Shown one piece after another: positions 51,501 through 63,410 of a stretch of DNA of 64,000 nt (position 1 is the first letter of the stretch; the number at the start of each line of letters is the position of its first letter). The stretch is from the NCBI GenBank assembly GCA_024803745.1, contig JANJXV010000262.1, positions 434,001 through 498,000 of the forward strand. Direction: 5' to 3'. Below the pieces are notes generated by a model. The model was given only the letters and a program-made list of their open reading frames with translations. It did not search any database and was not told where the DNA came from. This stretch comes from Megascapheus bottae. Its lineage: Eukaryota > Chordata > Mammalia > Rodentia > Geomyidae. Made by a program: the position numbers and the translations under genes.

Positions 51501-52393
51501 CTAGGCCTCCTTGGTACAGGTCGAAACTTTCTTAATAAGGACAAAGAATCACAACAAATCAGAGAAAGGCTGGATAAGTGGGACTGCATTAAACTGCAGA
51601 GCTTTTGTATGGCAACGGATATAGCTAGTAAACTAATCAGGAAGCCTACAGAGTGGGAGAAGATCTTCACCACCCAAACAACGGAACAAGGCCTCATATC
51701 TAAAATATATCAACAACTCAAAAAATTGAATCACTCCAAAACTAACCTCCAAAGTAACACCCATCCCATTACAAAATGGGCCAAAGACTTAAAGAGAGTC
51801 TTCTCTGAAGAAGAAACAAAAATGGCCTATAGACACATGAAGAAATGCTCAACATCTCTGGTCATAAAAAAATGCAAATCAAAACAAGTCTAAGATTCCA
51901 CCTAACTCCAGTTAGAATGGCCAGGATCAGGAAAACGAATGACAACAGATGCTGGAGGGGATGTGGTCAGGAGGGATCACTACTACACTGTTGGTGGGAG
52001 TGCAAACTCGTTCAACCACTATGGAAAGCAGTGCGGCAGTGCCTCAAAACGCTAAACATACAACTCCCCTATGACCCAGCAATTCCAGTACTTGGCATTT
52101 ACCCAACAATCCAGAAACAAGGGCATACTAAACCCACTAGCATAACAATGTTCATTGCAGCACTATTCACCATAGCAAAGATGTGGAACCAACCCAGATG
52201 TCCCTCAGTTGATGAGTGGATCAACCAGTTGTGGTATTTGTACACAATGGAATTCTATGCTGCTGTCAGAAAGAATGACATCGCCCCATTTGTTAGGAAA
52301 TGGAAAGACTTAGAACAAATCATATTAAGTGAAGTAAGCCAGACTCAAAGGAACTTAGGCTCAGTGGTTTCACTCATTAGTCATAATCAGTAG
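48551..52393 (+). pseudogene. LINE-1 ORF2 pseudogene (unit 7)
   Basis: Array-wide breaks plus LADDM, TAG at 51324-51326 and the one-base loss near 51869, all as in unit 6. Private: AGA-to-TGA at 49699-49701 in the linker. Open pieces are 48597-49451 (endonuclease, with RKGKDGYY for RKDKEGYY, shared with unit 8), 49780-50073, 50331-51326, 51351-51893 and 51845-52393. Confidence 0.95.
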
Positions 52394-53436
52394 AAACCTT
52401 GGGCTCTACTAGCAGAGATTGTCAATAGGGCAAAGGCCATATATAAGGCCATATAATGTGAAGCTAATTGAAAGGACCTCCAGGATATTGACGCAAAAGC
52501 CATATAATGAATGATTGTTGTCCTTAATGTAATATGTTGTCTCTCATCTCGCTTGCTGTCCCTTGGTTATCTCATATTGGTATAGTATCTCACTTTGTTA
52601 TCTGATATATTGAATTTATTTGTATTTGGATATTTGAAATTTGATAGGGAAGGGGGGAAAACCAAGACAGGTGGGGGGTGTGGGGTTGGAGGGAAATGGG
52701 TACCAAGACATGTGAAAGGGTATCAATGTATGTGAATTAATGCACCTTCTATCTGGCAAATATCATCTAACCCTTTTACTAATTACAATAAAAAAATGAA
52801 AAAAAAGAAAGTTGTAGTGTGTGGGGAGGATGATGGGGTCAAATACATTTCTTCTTAGAAATTTACCTCATCTGGTTGCCCTGGATTTTCCTGGCCTTCT
52901 TCTTAGAGAAAGTTCTGTTATACTGGATTTGTGGCTTGGCAATGATCTAGCATGTACATCTTCGAGTAAGACATCCACAACTTCCATGCCTGAGACTCGA
53001 GTTTCCTGACCTTTGGCAACAGCACAGCAACATCGTTCTTCCTCCTGAGCCACAGGCCAAGTGAGCTGGCTTGAGCTGGTTGTTAGTTACAGTGGCTTGG
53101 TTACCAGGGTTCCATATTCTGTTCCATTGTGAGGGAGGCAGGGTCACCTTTCAGGGCCCAATGACCAAAGATCCTTGCTCACAAAAGACCTCACCAAAGA
53201 CATACTGGAGGCTGAATCTCTCCTCCAGTCTCACAATATACATGTGGATGTATTATACAGCACACTTTCTTTGTCCAATCCCAATGTCTTCCACTAGTCC
53301 CAACTACCAGTCTGGTCTCAGGCTCAAGGAGCCTTTCTTAGGTAAGATCCAAACTTAAGGGTCAATATTGCCCTCATCCTTTACAAAACATTTGCTTCAC
53401 AGTGCCTTCTCTGCCTGCATTTTGCCCCTTGTCGAA

Positions 53437-53632
53437 TTTTTTTTGTTTTTGCTAGTCTTGGGACTTGACCTCAGAGTGTGAACATTGTTCTTGGGCTCTC
53501 TTTAGGCTTTAGCTGTCCCACCGAGCCACAGCCCCACTTGCAGCGTTTTCTATTTATGTGGTAATGAGGAATCAAACCTGAGGCTTACTGCTTGGTAGCC
53601 AAGGACTCTCCCACTAGGTTAAACACACAGGG
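53437..53632 (-). mobile_element. IDL-Geo-like SINE, minus strand (unit 8)
   Basis: Carries the same group-specific changes as unit 7; no difference between the two copies noticed. Confidence 0.75.
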
Positions 53633-53833
53633 TATCTTGCACATATTTTTGACGTCAATCTACTAGGATATTATTAGGTTTCTGTATCCTAATCAATTTT
53701 TTCCTGATGATTAGCTTTGCTGTCATGTGTAAAAAATGCAAGAGGGAAAAACAGAAGAATTAGTGAAACTAAAAAAAAAGCATTAGACACAGTTAAGTGT
53801 TCATTCTTTGTAGGAGAAAGGATATTTGGATAT

Positions 53834-53851
53834 GATGATGATGATGATGAC
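53834..53851 (+). repeat. GAT microsatellite (unit 8)
   Basis: Five GAT repeats closed by GAC. Confidence 0.96.
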
Positions 53852-53869
53852 TTTATAATTACTCTGTTA

Positions 53870-54075
53870 GGGTTGAGAGTTTGGCATAGTGGTAGAGTGC
53901 TTGCCTAGCATCCATGAAGATCTGGGTTTGATTGCTCAGTACCACATAGATAGAAAATCTAGATGTGGCACTGTGGCTCAAGTGGCAGAGGGCTAGACTT
54001 GAGAAAACCCGAGGACAGTGCTCAGGCCCTGAATTCAAGCCCCAAGACTGGCAGAAAGATAAAAGAAAATAAAAA
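53870..54075 (+). mobile_element. IDL-Geo-like SINE, plus strand (unit 8)
   Basis: Same 206 bp element; no difference from unit 7 noticed. Confidence 0.8.
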
Positions 54076-54739
54076 TGCTTTTTACGAGCTAATTCACTCA
54101 CAGCATTTGCTTCTGAAATCTTTGCTTCTGCATCTTGTGAAATACCCCTTTCCCTCAACGTAGACAAGAAAAACAGATCAATCCCATGGTCCACTGTGAG
54201 GCCACTGGTTGGGCTAAGAGCTAGTCGTGCAGCAACACATAAGTTTTATTCTAATACTTTCCAAACTTTGTACTCAAATATGCTACCTACTTACCAACTT
54301 ATGTCAGTTATCCTTATGCTATAACTTTTCTTCATTACTACAATATTCTTACACTCCTACGTTAATCCTCTTGCACCTCCCCTGACCTCTCTCATTCTTT
54401 TTTTCTATCTCTGGACCTCTGCTCGTCTTTCAACCCTTATACTGCACGGATCTACACTTGATGGCTGTTGAGCAATATTGTATATGTAGGTGGTTAATTA
54501 TTCTCTAGGCTCAGAGGGACTTAAAGACAATAGAGATTGGATTGAGAGGCTTATTGTTTTGGGTATAAATCGCTTAATCAGTGGTTGTATTAGGCTGGTC
54601 TGTAAGTGCACAAAAAGAAAGAGTGATAATACCAATCAAAACTTGTGAACATCTAGTGTCTGCCAGCTACAGAGGTCTAGGTTGGTTATATCTGAAAAAC
54701 TAGAATCGTATTTAGTAGTAATCTTGCTCCCATTTTCAA

Positions 54740-55924
54740 ATGGGCAGAACAAGAAACTCAAGAAAAATGTCAAATCAAGAAACAACATCCCCCACCCAAT
54801 GTAAACAGACAATGGAACAGTCACTGGCAAACCTAGAGGAGAGTCTTCCAATTGCTACACAAATGCAATTGATAAACATCATTAATGAAAAATGTGAAAA
54901 TATAAAGAAAGAGATAATGGAGGAAGCCATACCTGAACAAGAGGAAAGCAAAAACAAGGTGATAAGTGAAAAAGAAGAAGCCATAAAGGAGGCCATAATA
55001 AAGGTTTTTCAAAGAAAGATGGATGAATTCAAAGAATCCACAAATAAAAACGTGACCAAACTCCAGCAAATGTCCAAAGAAAATAAAGCTACTGAGCTAA
55101 CCACTCAAAAGGAAATCAAGGAGATAAAGAAATCCATACATGATCTAAAACAAGGGATGCAAGGCATCAAAAGTGAGCAATTAGAAGCAAGGGAGATGAA
55201 AAAATAAAGTAGATAGCTTTGATAGCAGGTTAGACATTGCAGAGGAGAGAATTTCCGTGGCTGAAGATAATTTAGGTATTATAAAGAACAGAAAATGAGT
55301 CAATCCAAATCTAGGAAATATGAGAGAGAGCTTCAGGAGGTCCAAGATACAATTAGGAAGCCTAATTTAAGGCTAGTTGGTACTGAGGAGGGCGTGGAGA
55401 AAGAGGTCAATGGTATTGGAAATATACTTCAGGGAATCATCTCAGAGAATTTCCCAAATATCCAGAAGGGCAGGCCCATCCAGATACGAGAAGCTTTTAG
55501 AACCCCAAACAGACCTGACCAGAAAAGAACATCCCACCGCCACATTGTGATCCGAACTGGATCAACAGAAACGAAAGGAAAGATCCTAAAGGCAGCCAGG
55601 GAAAAGGGATCAGTAACCTACAAAGGCAAACCAATCCGAATAACCCCAGATTTCTCAGCAGAGACCATGCAAGCACGAAGTGACTGGAAGCATATATGTC
55701 ATGCCCTTAAATCAAATAACTACCAACCAAGAATACGGTAGCCAGCTAAGCTCTCATTCATAACTGAGCGAAAAATAAAAACATTCCATTCCAGGGAAAA
55801 GCTGCAACAATATGTCGAAACAAAACCAACACTACAGAGAATTCTCAAAGATGCTCTATACATAGAAAACCAAAATAAATGCAATATAGGGAAAGAAATG
55901 GCACCTAAACAGCATACCATCTAA
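54740..55924 (+). pseudogene. LINE-1 ORF1 pseudogene (unit 8)
   Basis: Has the extra A (run 55199-55204) shared with unit 7, ending the coiled coil at 155 codons. RRM and C-terminal part 55295-55741, with private YERELQE for YERALQE. The decayed frame ends at TAA 55922-55924. Confidence 0.93.
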
Positions 55925-55972
55925 GGACCACAAGAACTGTCAAGACACAGGCCCTACTAAAAGCTTTTAAAA

Positions 55973-58900
55973 ATGGTAGGAACTAATAAATATCTCTCAA
56001 TCCTAACTCTCAATATCAATGGACTTAACTCTCCAATTAAACGGCATAGGTTGTCTAGTTGGATCAAAAAGCAAGAGCCATCGTTCTGTTGACTTCAAGA
56101 GACACATCTTACCCAAAAACAATCATCTTTTGAAAGTGAGAGGTTGGAATAAACTCTATCAAGCTAACTGCCCCCATAAACAGGCTAGAGTTGCCATCCT
56201 CATATCAGATACAATAGACTTCAAACTAAAATTAGTAAGAAAAGGCAAAGATGGTTACTACATACTACTAAAGGGATCTTTCCTCCCGGAAGACATAACA
56301 ATCCTAAATATTTACACACCCAATCCCGGAGCTCCAAACTTCATCAAGCAAACTTTACTTACACTGAAACCATACATAGATCGAAACACAGTGATTGTTG
56401 GTGAGTTTAACACACCACTCTCACCTATGGACAGATCAACAAGGCAAAAACTCAACAGAGAAACCTTAGAACTGAACAACTATATAGACCAACTAGATCT
56501 AACAGACATCTGCAGAATATTCCACCCAGTATCACCACAATATACGTTTTTCTCAGCAGCACATGGAACATTTTCCAAAATAGACCACATCTTAGGCCAT
56601 AAAGCAAACCTGGACAGATTCAGAAACACTGAAATTATTCCATGCACACTCTCAGACCATAAAGGCATCAAATTGGAGCTGAACACACATCTCCACCAAA
56701 GAAAACCCTGTAACTCATGGAGACTGAACCACACATTGTTGAATCAAAAACAATGGGTAATCGAAGAGATCAGAACAGATATCCAACTGTTTATGAAAAT
56801 TAACAATAAGGAGCACACAAATATCAACTCCTTAGGGACACAACAAAGGCAGTACTCAGAGGAAAATTTATAGCGTGGAGTGCCTACAACAGCAAGTTGG
56901 AAAAATGGCAAACCAACTAGTTAATGTCTCACCTTAACCTCCTGGAAAAAGAGCAACAAACCAACCCTAAACCCATTAGGAGAAAGCAAATTATTAAAAT
57001 CAAAGCAGAATTAAATGATTTGGAATAAAAAAAAACTATAGAAAGAATCAACAAAACAAGGAGTTGGTTCTTGAAAGAATTAACAAAATTGACAAGCCCT
57101 TAGCAAATCTTACCAAAAAAGAAGAGAGCATACCGAAATAAACAAAATCGCAGATGAAAATGGTAATATCACGACAGAAATTACCAAGATCCAGAATATC
57201 ATGAGGGAATACTTCTCAAACCTTTACGCCAACAAATTTGAGAATCTAGAAGAAATGGATGAATTCCTAGACAATATTAACATACACACACTGAACCAAG
57301 AAGAGCTAACCCAACTCAACAGGCCTATTTCAAGCTCTGAAATAGAAATGGAAATTAGACAACTTCCACTTAAAAAGAGCCCAGGGCCAGATGGATTCAC
57401 AGCTGAATTCTATAAGGTCTTCAAAGCAGAGCTCACACCAATACACCTCAAGCTCTTCAACGAAATTGAAAATGAAGGTTCTTTACTAAACTGATTCTGT
57501 GAAGTCAGTATATCCCTCATACCCAAACCAGACAGAGATTCATCAAAGAAAGAGATCTATAGACCCATTTCTTTGATGAACGTCGATGCAAAACTTCTCA
57601 ACAAAATACTGGCCAACTGTCTACAACAACTCATCAAAAAAAATATACACTATGATCAAACTGGATTCATCACAGGGAGGCAAAGCTGGTTCAACATACA
57701 CAAATCAATTAATATAATTCAACACATCAACAGGAGCAGGGATAAAATCACATGATTGTCTCAATAGATGCGGAAAAGGCATTTGACAAGATCCAAAACC
57801 CCTTCATGTTAAAAGATGTGGAGAAACTAGGAATCCATGGAACATTTCTCAATGTAATAAAGGCTGTGTATGAGAAACCCACTGCTAGTATTATACTTAA
57901 TGGTGAAAATCTAAAGCCATTCCCTCTAAAATCAGGAACGAGACAAGGATGCCCACTCTCTCCACTCCTTTTTAACTTAGTACTAGAATTCCTAGGCAGT
58001 GCAATATGGCAAGAAGCAAGCATAAAGGGGATCCAAGTAGGGAAAGAGGAAATAAAACTATCCCTCTTAGCAGATGACATGATTCTGTATTTAAAGAATC
58101 CTATAGACTCTACTCCCAAGCTCCTTGAGCTGATTCAAAGCTTTGGAAGGGTAGCAGGCCATAAAATCAACCCTCACAAATCAACTGCCTTACTTTACGC
58201 CAACACTGAGAGGAACGAGGCAATAATCAGGAAAGAAAATCCTTTCACAATAGCCTCAAAGAAAATAAAGTACCTAGCAATTAGCTTAACTAAGAATGTA
58301 AAGGACCGTTTAGATGAAAACATTAAAATCCTAAAAAAGGAAATTGAAGCAGAACTAAGGAAATGGAAAAACCTCCCATGCTCCTGGATTGGAAGAATCA
58401 ACATTGTGAAAATGACAATCTTGCCAAGGGCTATCTACAAATTCAATGTAATACCCATCAACATCCCAATGTCATTCTTTAAAGACATAGAAGAGGCAAT
58501 TCAAAATTTCATATGGAATAATAAAAGACCCCGTATAGCAAAAACACTTCTTAGCAGAAAGAACAGCGCTGGAGGAATTTCAATTCCAAACTTAAGGCTC
58601 TATTACAGAGCTATAATTCTCAAAACAGCTTGGTACTGGCACAAGAACAGGCCTGAAGTCCAATGGAGTAGAACTGCAGACCCAGATATTAAACCACAGA
58701 CCTATGGCCACCTAATCTTTGACCAGGGAGCCAAAAAAATAGAATAGAATAAAGATAGCCTCTTCAACAAGTTGTGCTGGCAGAACTGGTTAAACACCTG
58801 CAGAAAACTAAAGTTGGATCCTTCTTTGTCCCCTTGCACTAGAATTAACTCCAAATGGATCAAAGACGTGGAGGTAAAAGCTGACACACTGAAAAGTTTA

Positions 58901-59815
58901 CAGGAAGGAATAGGAGATACACTAGGCCTCCTTGGTACAGGTCGAAACTTTCTTAATAAGGACCAAGAATCACAACAAATCAGAGAAAGGCTGGATAAGT
59001 GGGACTGCATTAAACTGCAGAGCTTTTGTATGGCAACGGATATAGCTAGTAAACTAATCAGGAAGCCTACAGAGTGGGAGAAGATCTTCACCACCCAAGC
59101 AACGGAACAAGGCCTCATATCTAAAATATATCAACAACTCAAAAAATTGAATCACGCCAAAACTAACCTCCAAAGTAACACCCATCCCATTACAAAATGG
59201 GCCAAAGACTTAAAGAGAGTCTTCTCTGAAGAAGAAACAAAAATGGCCTATAGACACATGAAGAAATGCTCAACATCTCTGGTCATAAAAGAAATGCAAA
59301 TCAAAACAAGTCTAAGATTCCACCTAACTCCAGTTAGAATGGCCAGGATCAGGAAAACGAATGACAACAGATGCTGGAGGGGATGTGGTCAGGAGGGATC
59401 ACTACTACACTGTTGGTGGGAGTGCAAACTCGTTCAACCACTATGGAAAGCAGTGCGGCAGTGCCTCAAAACGCTAAACATACAACTCCCCTATGACCCA
59501 GCAATTCCAGTACTTGGCATTTACCCAACAATCCAGAAACAAGGGCATACTAAACCCACTAGCATAACAATGTTCATTGCAGCACTATTCACCATAGCAA
59601 AGATATGGAACCAACCCAGATGTCCCTCAGTTGATGAGTGGATCAACAAGTTGTGGTATTTGTACACAATGGAATTCTATGCTGCTGTCAGAAAGAATGA
59701 CATCGCCCCATTTGTTAGGAAATGGAAAGACTTAGAACAAATCATATTAAGTGAAGTAAGCCAGACTCAAAGGAACTTAGGCTCAGTGGTTTCACTCATT
59801 AGTCATAATCTGTAG
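55973..59815 (+). pseudogene. LINE-1 ORF2 pseudogene (unit 8)
   Basis: Array-wide breaks. Endonuclease part 56019-56873 (private HPVSPQ and KINNKE). A private one-base loss in an A run near 57115 shifts the linker frame. RT core 57752-58747 has LADDM and ends at TAG 58745-58747. The C-terminal part (58772-59815, 347 codons) is intact because the one-base loss of units 6 and 7 is absent. Confidence 0.95.
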
Positions 59816-60859
59816 AAACCTTGGGCTCTACTAGGAGAGATTGTCAATAGAGCAAAAGGCCATATATAAGGCCATATAATGTGAAGCTAATTGAAAGGAC
59901 CTCCAGGATATTGACGCAAAAGCCATATAATGAATGATTGTTGTCCTTAATGTAGTATGTTGTCTCTCATCTCGCTTGCTGTCCCTTGGTTATCCCATAT
60001 TGGTATAGTATCTCACTTTGTTATCTGATATATTGAATTTATTTGTATTTGGATATTTGAAATTTGATAGGGAAGGGGGGGAAACCAAGACAGGTGGGGG
60101 GTGTGGGGTTGGAGGGAAATGGGTACCAAGACATGTGAAAGGGTATCAATGTATGTGAATTAATGCACCTTCTATCTGGCAAATATCATCTAACCCTTTT
60201 ACTAATTACAATAAAAAAATGAAAAAAAAGAAAGTTGTAGTGTGTGGGGAGGATGATGGGGTCAAATACATTTCTTCTTAGAAATTTACCTCATCTGGTT
60301 GCCCTGGATTTTCCTGGCCTTCTTCTTAGAGAAAGTTCTGTTATACTGGATTTGTGGCTTGGCAATGATCTAGCATGTACATCTTCGAGTAAGACATCCA
60401 CAACTTCCATGCCTGAGACTCGAGTTTACTGACCTTTGGCAACAGCACAGCAACATCGTTCTTCCTCCTGAGCCACAGGCCAAGTGAGCTGGCTTGAGCT
60501 GGTTGTTAGTTACAGTGGCTTGGTTACCAGGGTTCCATATTCTGTTCCATTGTGAGGGAGGCAGGGTCACCTTTCAGGGCCCAATGACCAAAGATCCTTG
60601 CTCACAAAAGACCTCACCAAAGACATACTGGAGGCTGAATCTCTCCTCCAGTCTCACAATATACATGTGGATGTAGTATACAGCACACCTTATTTGTCCA
60701 ATCCCAATGTCTTCCACTAGGCCCAACTACCAGTCTGGTCTCAGGCTCAAGGAGCCTTTCTTAGGTAAGATCCAAACTTAAGGGTCAATATTGCCCTCAT
60801 CCTTTACAAAACATTTGCTTCACAGTGCCTTCTCTGCCTGCATTTTGCCCCTTGTCGAA

Positions 60860-61055
60860 TTATTTTTGTTTTTGCTAGTCTTGGGACTTGACCTCAGAGT
60901 GTGAACATTGTTCTTGGGCTTTCTTTAGGCTTTAGCTGTCCCACCGAGCCACAGCCCCACTTGCAGCGTTTTCTATTTATGTGGTAATGAGGAATCAAAC
61001 CTGAGGCTTACTGCTTGGTAGCCAAGGACTCTCCCACTAGGTCAAACACACAGGG
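60860..61055 (-). mobile_element. IDL-Geo-like SINE, minus strand (unit 9)
   Basis: Mixed pattern: A-interrupted T run and GGTCAAAC as in units 2-4, but CACAGCCCCAC and TATTTATG as in units 7 and 8. Confidence 0.75.
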
Positions 61056-61255
61056 CATCTTGCACATATTTTTGACGTCAATCTACTAGGATATTATTAG
61101 GTTTCTGTATCCTAATCAATTTTTTCCTGATGATTAGCTTTGCTGTCATGTGTAAAAAATGCAAGAGGGAAAAACACAGAAGAATTAGTGAAATTAAAAA
61201 AAAGGATTAGACACAGTTAAGTGTTCATTCTTTGTAGGAGGAAGGATATTTGGAT

Positions 61256-61257
<2 letters not shown>

Positions 61258-61289
<32 letters not shown>

Positions 61290-61290
61290 C
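61258..61290 (+). repeat. GAT microsatellite (unit 9)
   Basis: Ten GAT repeats closed by GAC, an intermediate length. Confidence 0.97.
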
Positions 61291-61308
61291 TTTATAATTA
61301 CTCTGTCA

Positions 61309-61514
61309 GGGTTGAGAGTTTGGCATAGTGGTAGAGTGCTTGCCTAGCATCCATGAAGATCTGGGTTTGATTGCTCAGTACCACATAGATAGAAAATCTA
61401 GATGTGGCACTGTGGCTCAAGTGGCAGAGGGCTAGACTTGAGAAAACCCGAGGACAGTGCTCAGGCCCTGAATTCAAGCCCCAAGACTGGCAGAAAGATA
61501 AAAGAAAATAAAAA
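61309..61514 (+). mobile_element. IDL-Geo-like SINE, plus strand (unit 9)
   Basis: Same 206 bp element. The preceding flank reads CTCTGTCAGGG, halfway between units 1-6 and units 7-8. Confidence 0.8.
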
Positions 61515-62178
61515 TGCTTTTTACGAGCTAATTCACTCACAGCATTTGCTTCTGAAATCTTTGCTTCTGCATCTTGTGAAATACCCCTTTCCCTCAACGT
61601 AGACAAGAAAAACAGATCAATCCCATGGTCCACTGTGAGGCCACTGGTTGGGCTAAGAGCTAGTCGTGCAGCAACACATAAGTTTTATTCTAATACTTTC
61701 CAAACTTTGTACTCAAATATGCTACCTACTTACCAACTTATGTCAGTTATCCTTATGCTATAACTTTTCTTCATTACTACAATATTCTTACACTCCTACG
61801 TTAATCCTCTTGCACCTCCCCTGACCTCTCTCATTCTTTTTTTCTATCTCTGGACCTCTGCTCGTCTTTCAACCCTTATACTGCACGGATCTACACTTGA
61901 TGGCTGTTGAGCAATATTGTATATGTAGGTGGTTAATTATTCTCTAGGCTCAGAGGGACTTAAAGACAATAGAGATTGGATTGAGAGGCTTATTGTTTTG
62001 GGTATAAATCGCTTAATCAGTGGTTGTATTAGGCTGGTCTGTAAGTGCACAAAAAGAAAGAGTGATAATACCAATCAAAACTTGTGAACATCTAGTGTCT
62101 GCCAGCTACAGAGGTCTAGGTTGGTTATATCTGAAAAACTAGAATCGTATTTAGTAGTAATCTTGCTCCCATTTTCAA

Positions 62179-63362
62179 ATGGGCAGAACAAGAAACTCAA
62201 GAAAAATGTCAAATCAAGAAACAACATCCCCCACCCAATGTAAACAGACAATGGAACAGTCACTGGCAAACCTAGAGGAGAGTCTTCCAATTGCTACACA
62301 AATGCAATTGATAAACATCATTAATGAAAAATGTGAAAATATAAAGAAAGAGATAATGGAGGAAGCCATACCTGAACAAGAGGAAAGCAAAAACAAGGTG
62401 ATAAGTGAAAAAGAAGAAGCCATAAAGGAGGCCATAATAAAGGTTTTTCAAAGAAAGATGGATGAATTCAAAGAATCCACAAATAAAAACGTGACCAAAC
62501 TCCAGCAAATGTCCAAAGAAAATAAAGCTACTGAGCTAACCACTCAAAAGGAAATCAAGGAGATAAAGAAATCCATACATGATCTAAAACAAGGGATGCA
62601 AGGCATCAAAAGTGAGCAATTAGAAGCAAGGGAGATGAAAAATAAAGTAGATAGCTTTGATAGCAGGTTAGACATTGCAGAGGAGAGAATTTCCGTGGCT
62701 GAAGATAATTTAGGTATTATAAAGAACAGAAAATGAGTCAATCCAAATCTAGGAAATATGAGAGAGCGCTTCAGGAGGTCCAAGATACAATTAGGAAGCC
62801 TAATTTAAGGCTAGTTGGTACTGAGGAGGGCGTGGAGAAAGAGGTCAATGGTATTGGAAATATACTTCAGGGAATCATCTCAGAGAATTTCCCAAATATC
62901 CAGAAGGGCAGGCCCATCCAGATACGAGAAGCTTTTAGAACCCCAAACAGACCTGACCAGAAAAGAACATCCCACCGCCACATTGTGATCCGAACTGGAT
63001 CAACAGAAACGAAAGGAAAGATCCTAAAGGCAGCCAGGGAAAAGGGATCAGTAACCTACAAAGGCAAACCAATCAGAATAACCCCAGATTTCTCAGCAGA
63101 GACCATGCAAGCACGAAGTGACTGGAAGCATATATGTCATGCCCTTATATCAAATAACTACCAACCAAGAATACGGTAGCCAGCTAAGCTCTCATTCATA
63201 ACTGAGGGAAAAATAAAAACATTCCATTCCAGGGAAAAGCTGCAACAATATGTCGAAACAAAACCAACACTACAGAGAATTCTCAAAGATGCTCTATACA
63301 TAGAAAACCAAAATAAATGCAATATAGGGAAAGAAATGGCACCTAAACAGCATACCATCTAA
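62179..63362 (+). pseudogene. LINE-1 ORF1 pseudogene (unit 9)
   Basis: The coiled-coil part is open for the full 185 codons (62179-62736). RRM and C-terminal part 62733-63179; decayed frame to TAA 63360-63362. The array-wide frameshift and TAG are present. Confidence 0.93.
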
Positions 63363-63410
63363 GGACCACAAGAACTGTCAAGACACAGGCCCTACTAAAA
63401 GCTTTTAAAA

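Larger units (their letters stand above)
45389..52810 (+). repeat. Macrosatellite unit 7 (7422 bp)
   Basis: Layout: unrecognised spacer 45389-46014, minus SINE 46015-46210, unrecognised 46211-46411, GAT tract 46412-46429, plus SINE 46448-46653, region before ORF1 46654-47317, L1 47318-52810. Spacer and ORF1 are almost identical to unit 8, the RT half of ORF2 to unit 6, which points to a very recent shift by exactly one unit. Confidence 0.95.
47318..52810 (+). mobile_element. LINE-1, defective (unit 7)
   Basis: Same organisation. The 3' UTR is 52394-52810, with the first G run broken (ACAGG) and AATAAA before the tail. Confidence 0.95.
52811..60233 (+). repeat. Macrosatellite unit 8 (7423 bp)
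   Basis: Layout: unrecognised spacer 52811-53436, minus SINE 53437-53632, unrecognised 53633-53833, GAT tract 53834-53851, plus SINE 53870-54075, region before ORF1 54076-54739, L1 54740-60233. From the start to about 56900 it is nearly identical to unit 7 at an offset of 7422; beyond that it differs. Confidence 0.95.
54740..60233 (+). mobile_element. LINE-1, defective (unit 8)
   Basis: Same organisation. The 3' UTR is 59816-60233. The G tract has a lengthened upstream run (AAGGGGGGGAAACC) and the broken ACAGG run. AATAAA is kept. Confidence 0.95.

Noticed and set aside
45389..60233. Units 7 and 8 as a pure assembly duplication
   Set aside because: They carry real differences, for example the linker stop at 49699 in unit 7 only, the one-base loss near 57115 in unit 8 only, and different 3' halves of ORF2. 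Long reads would still be needed to be certain.
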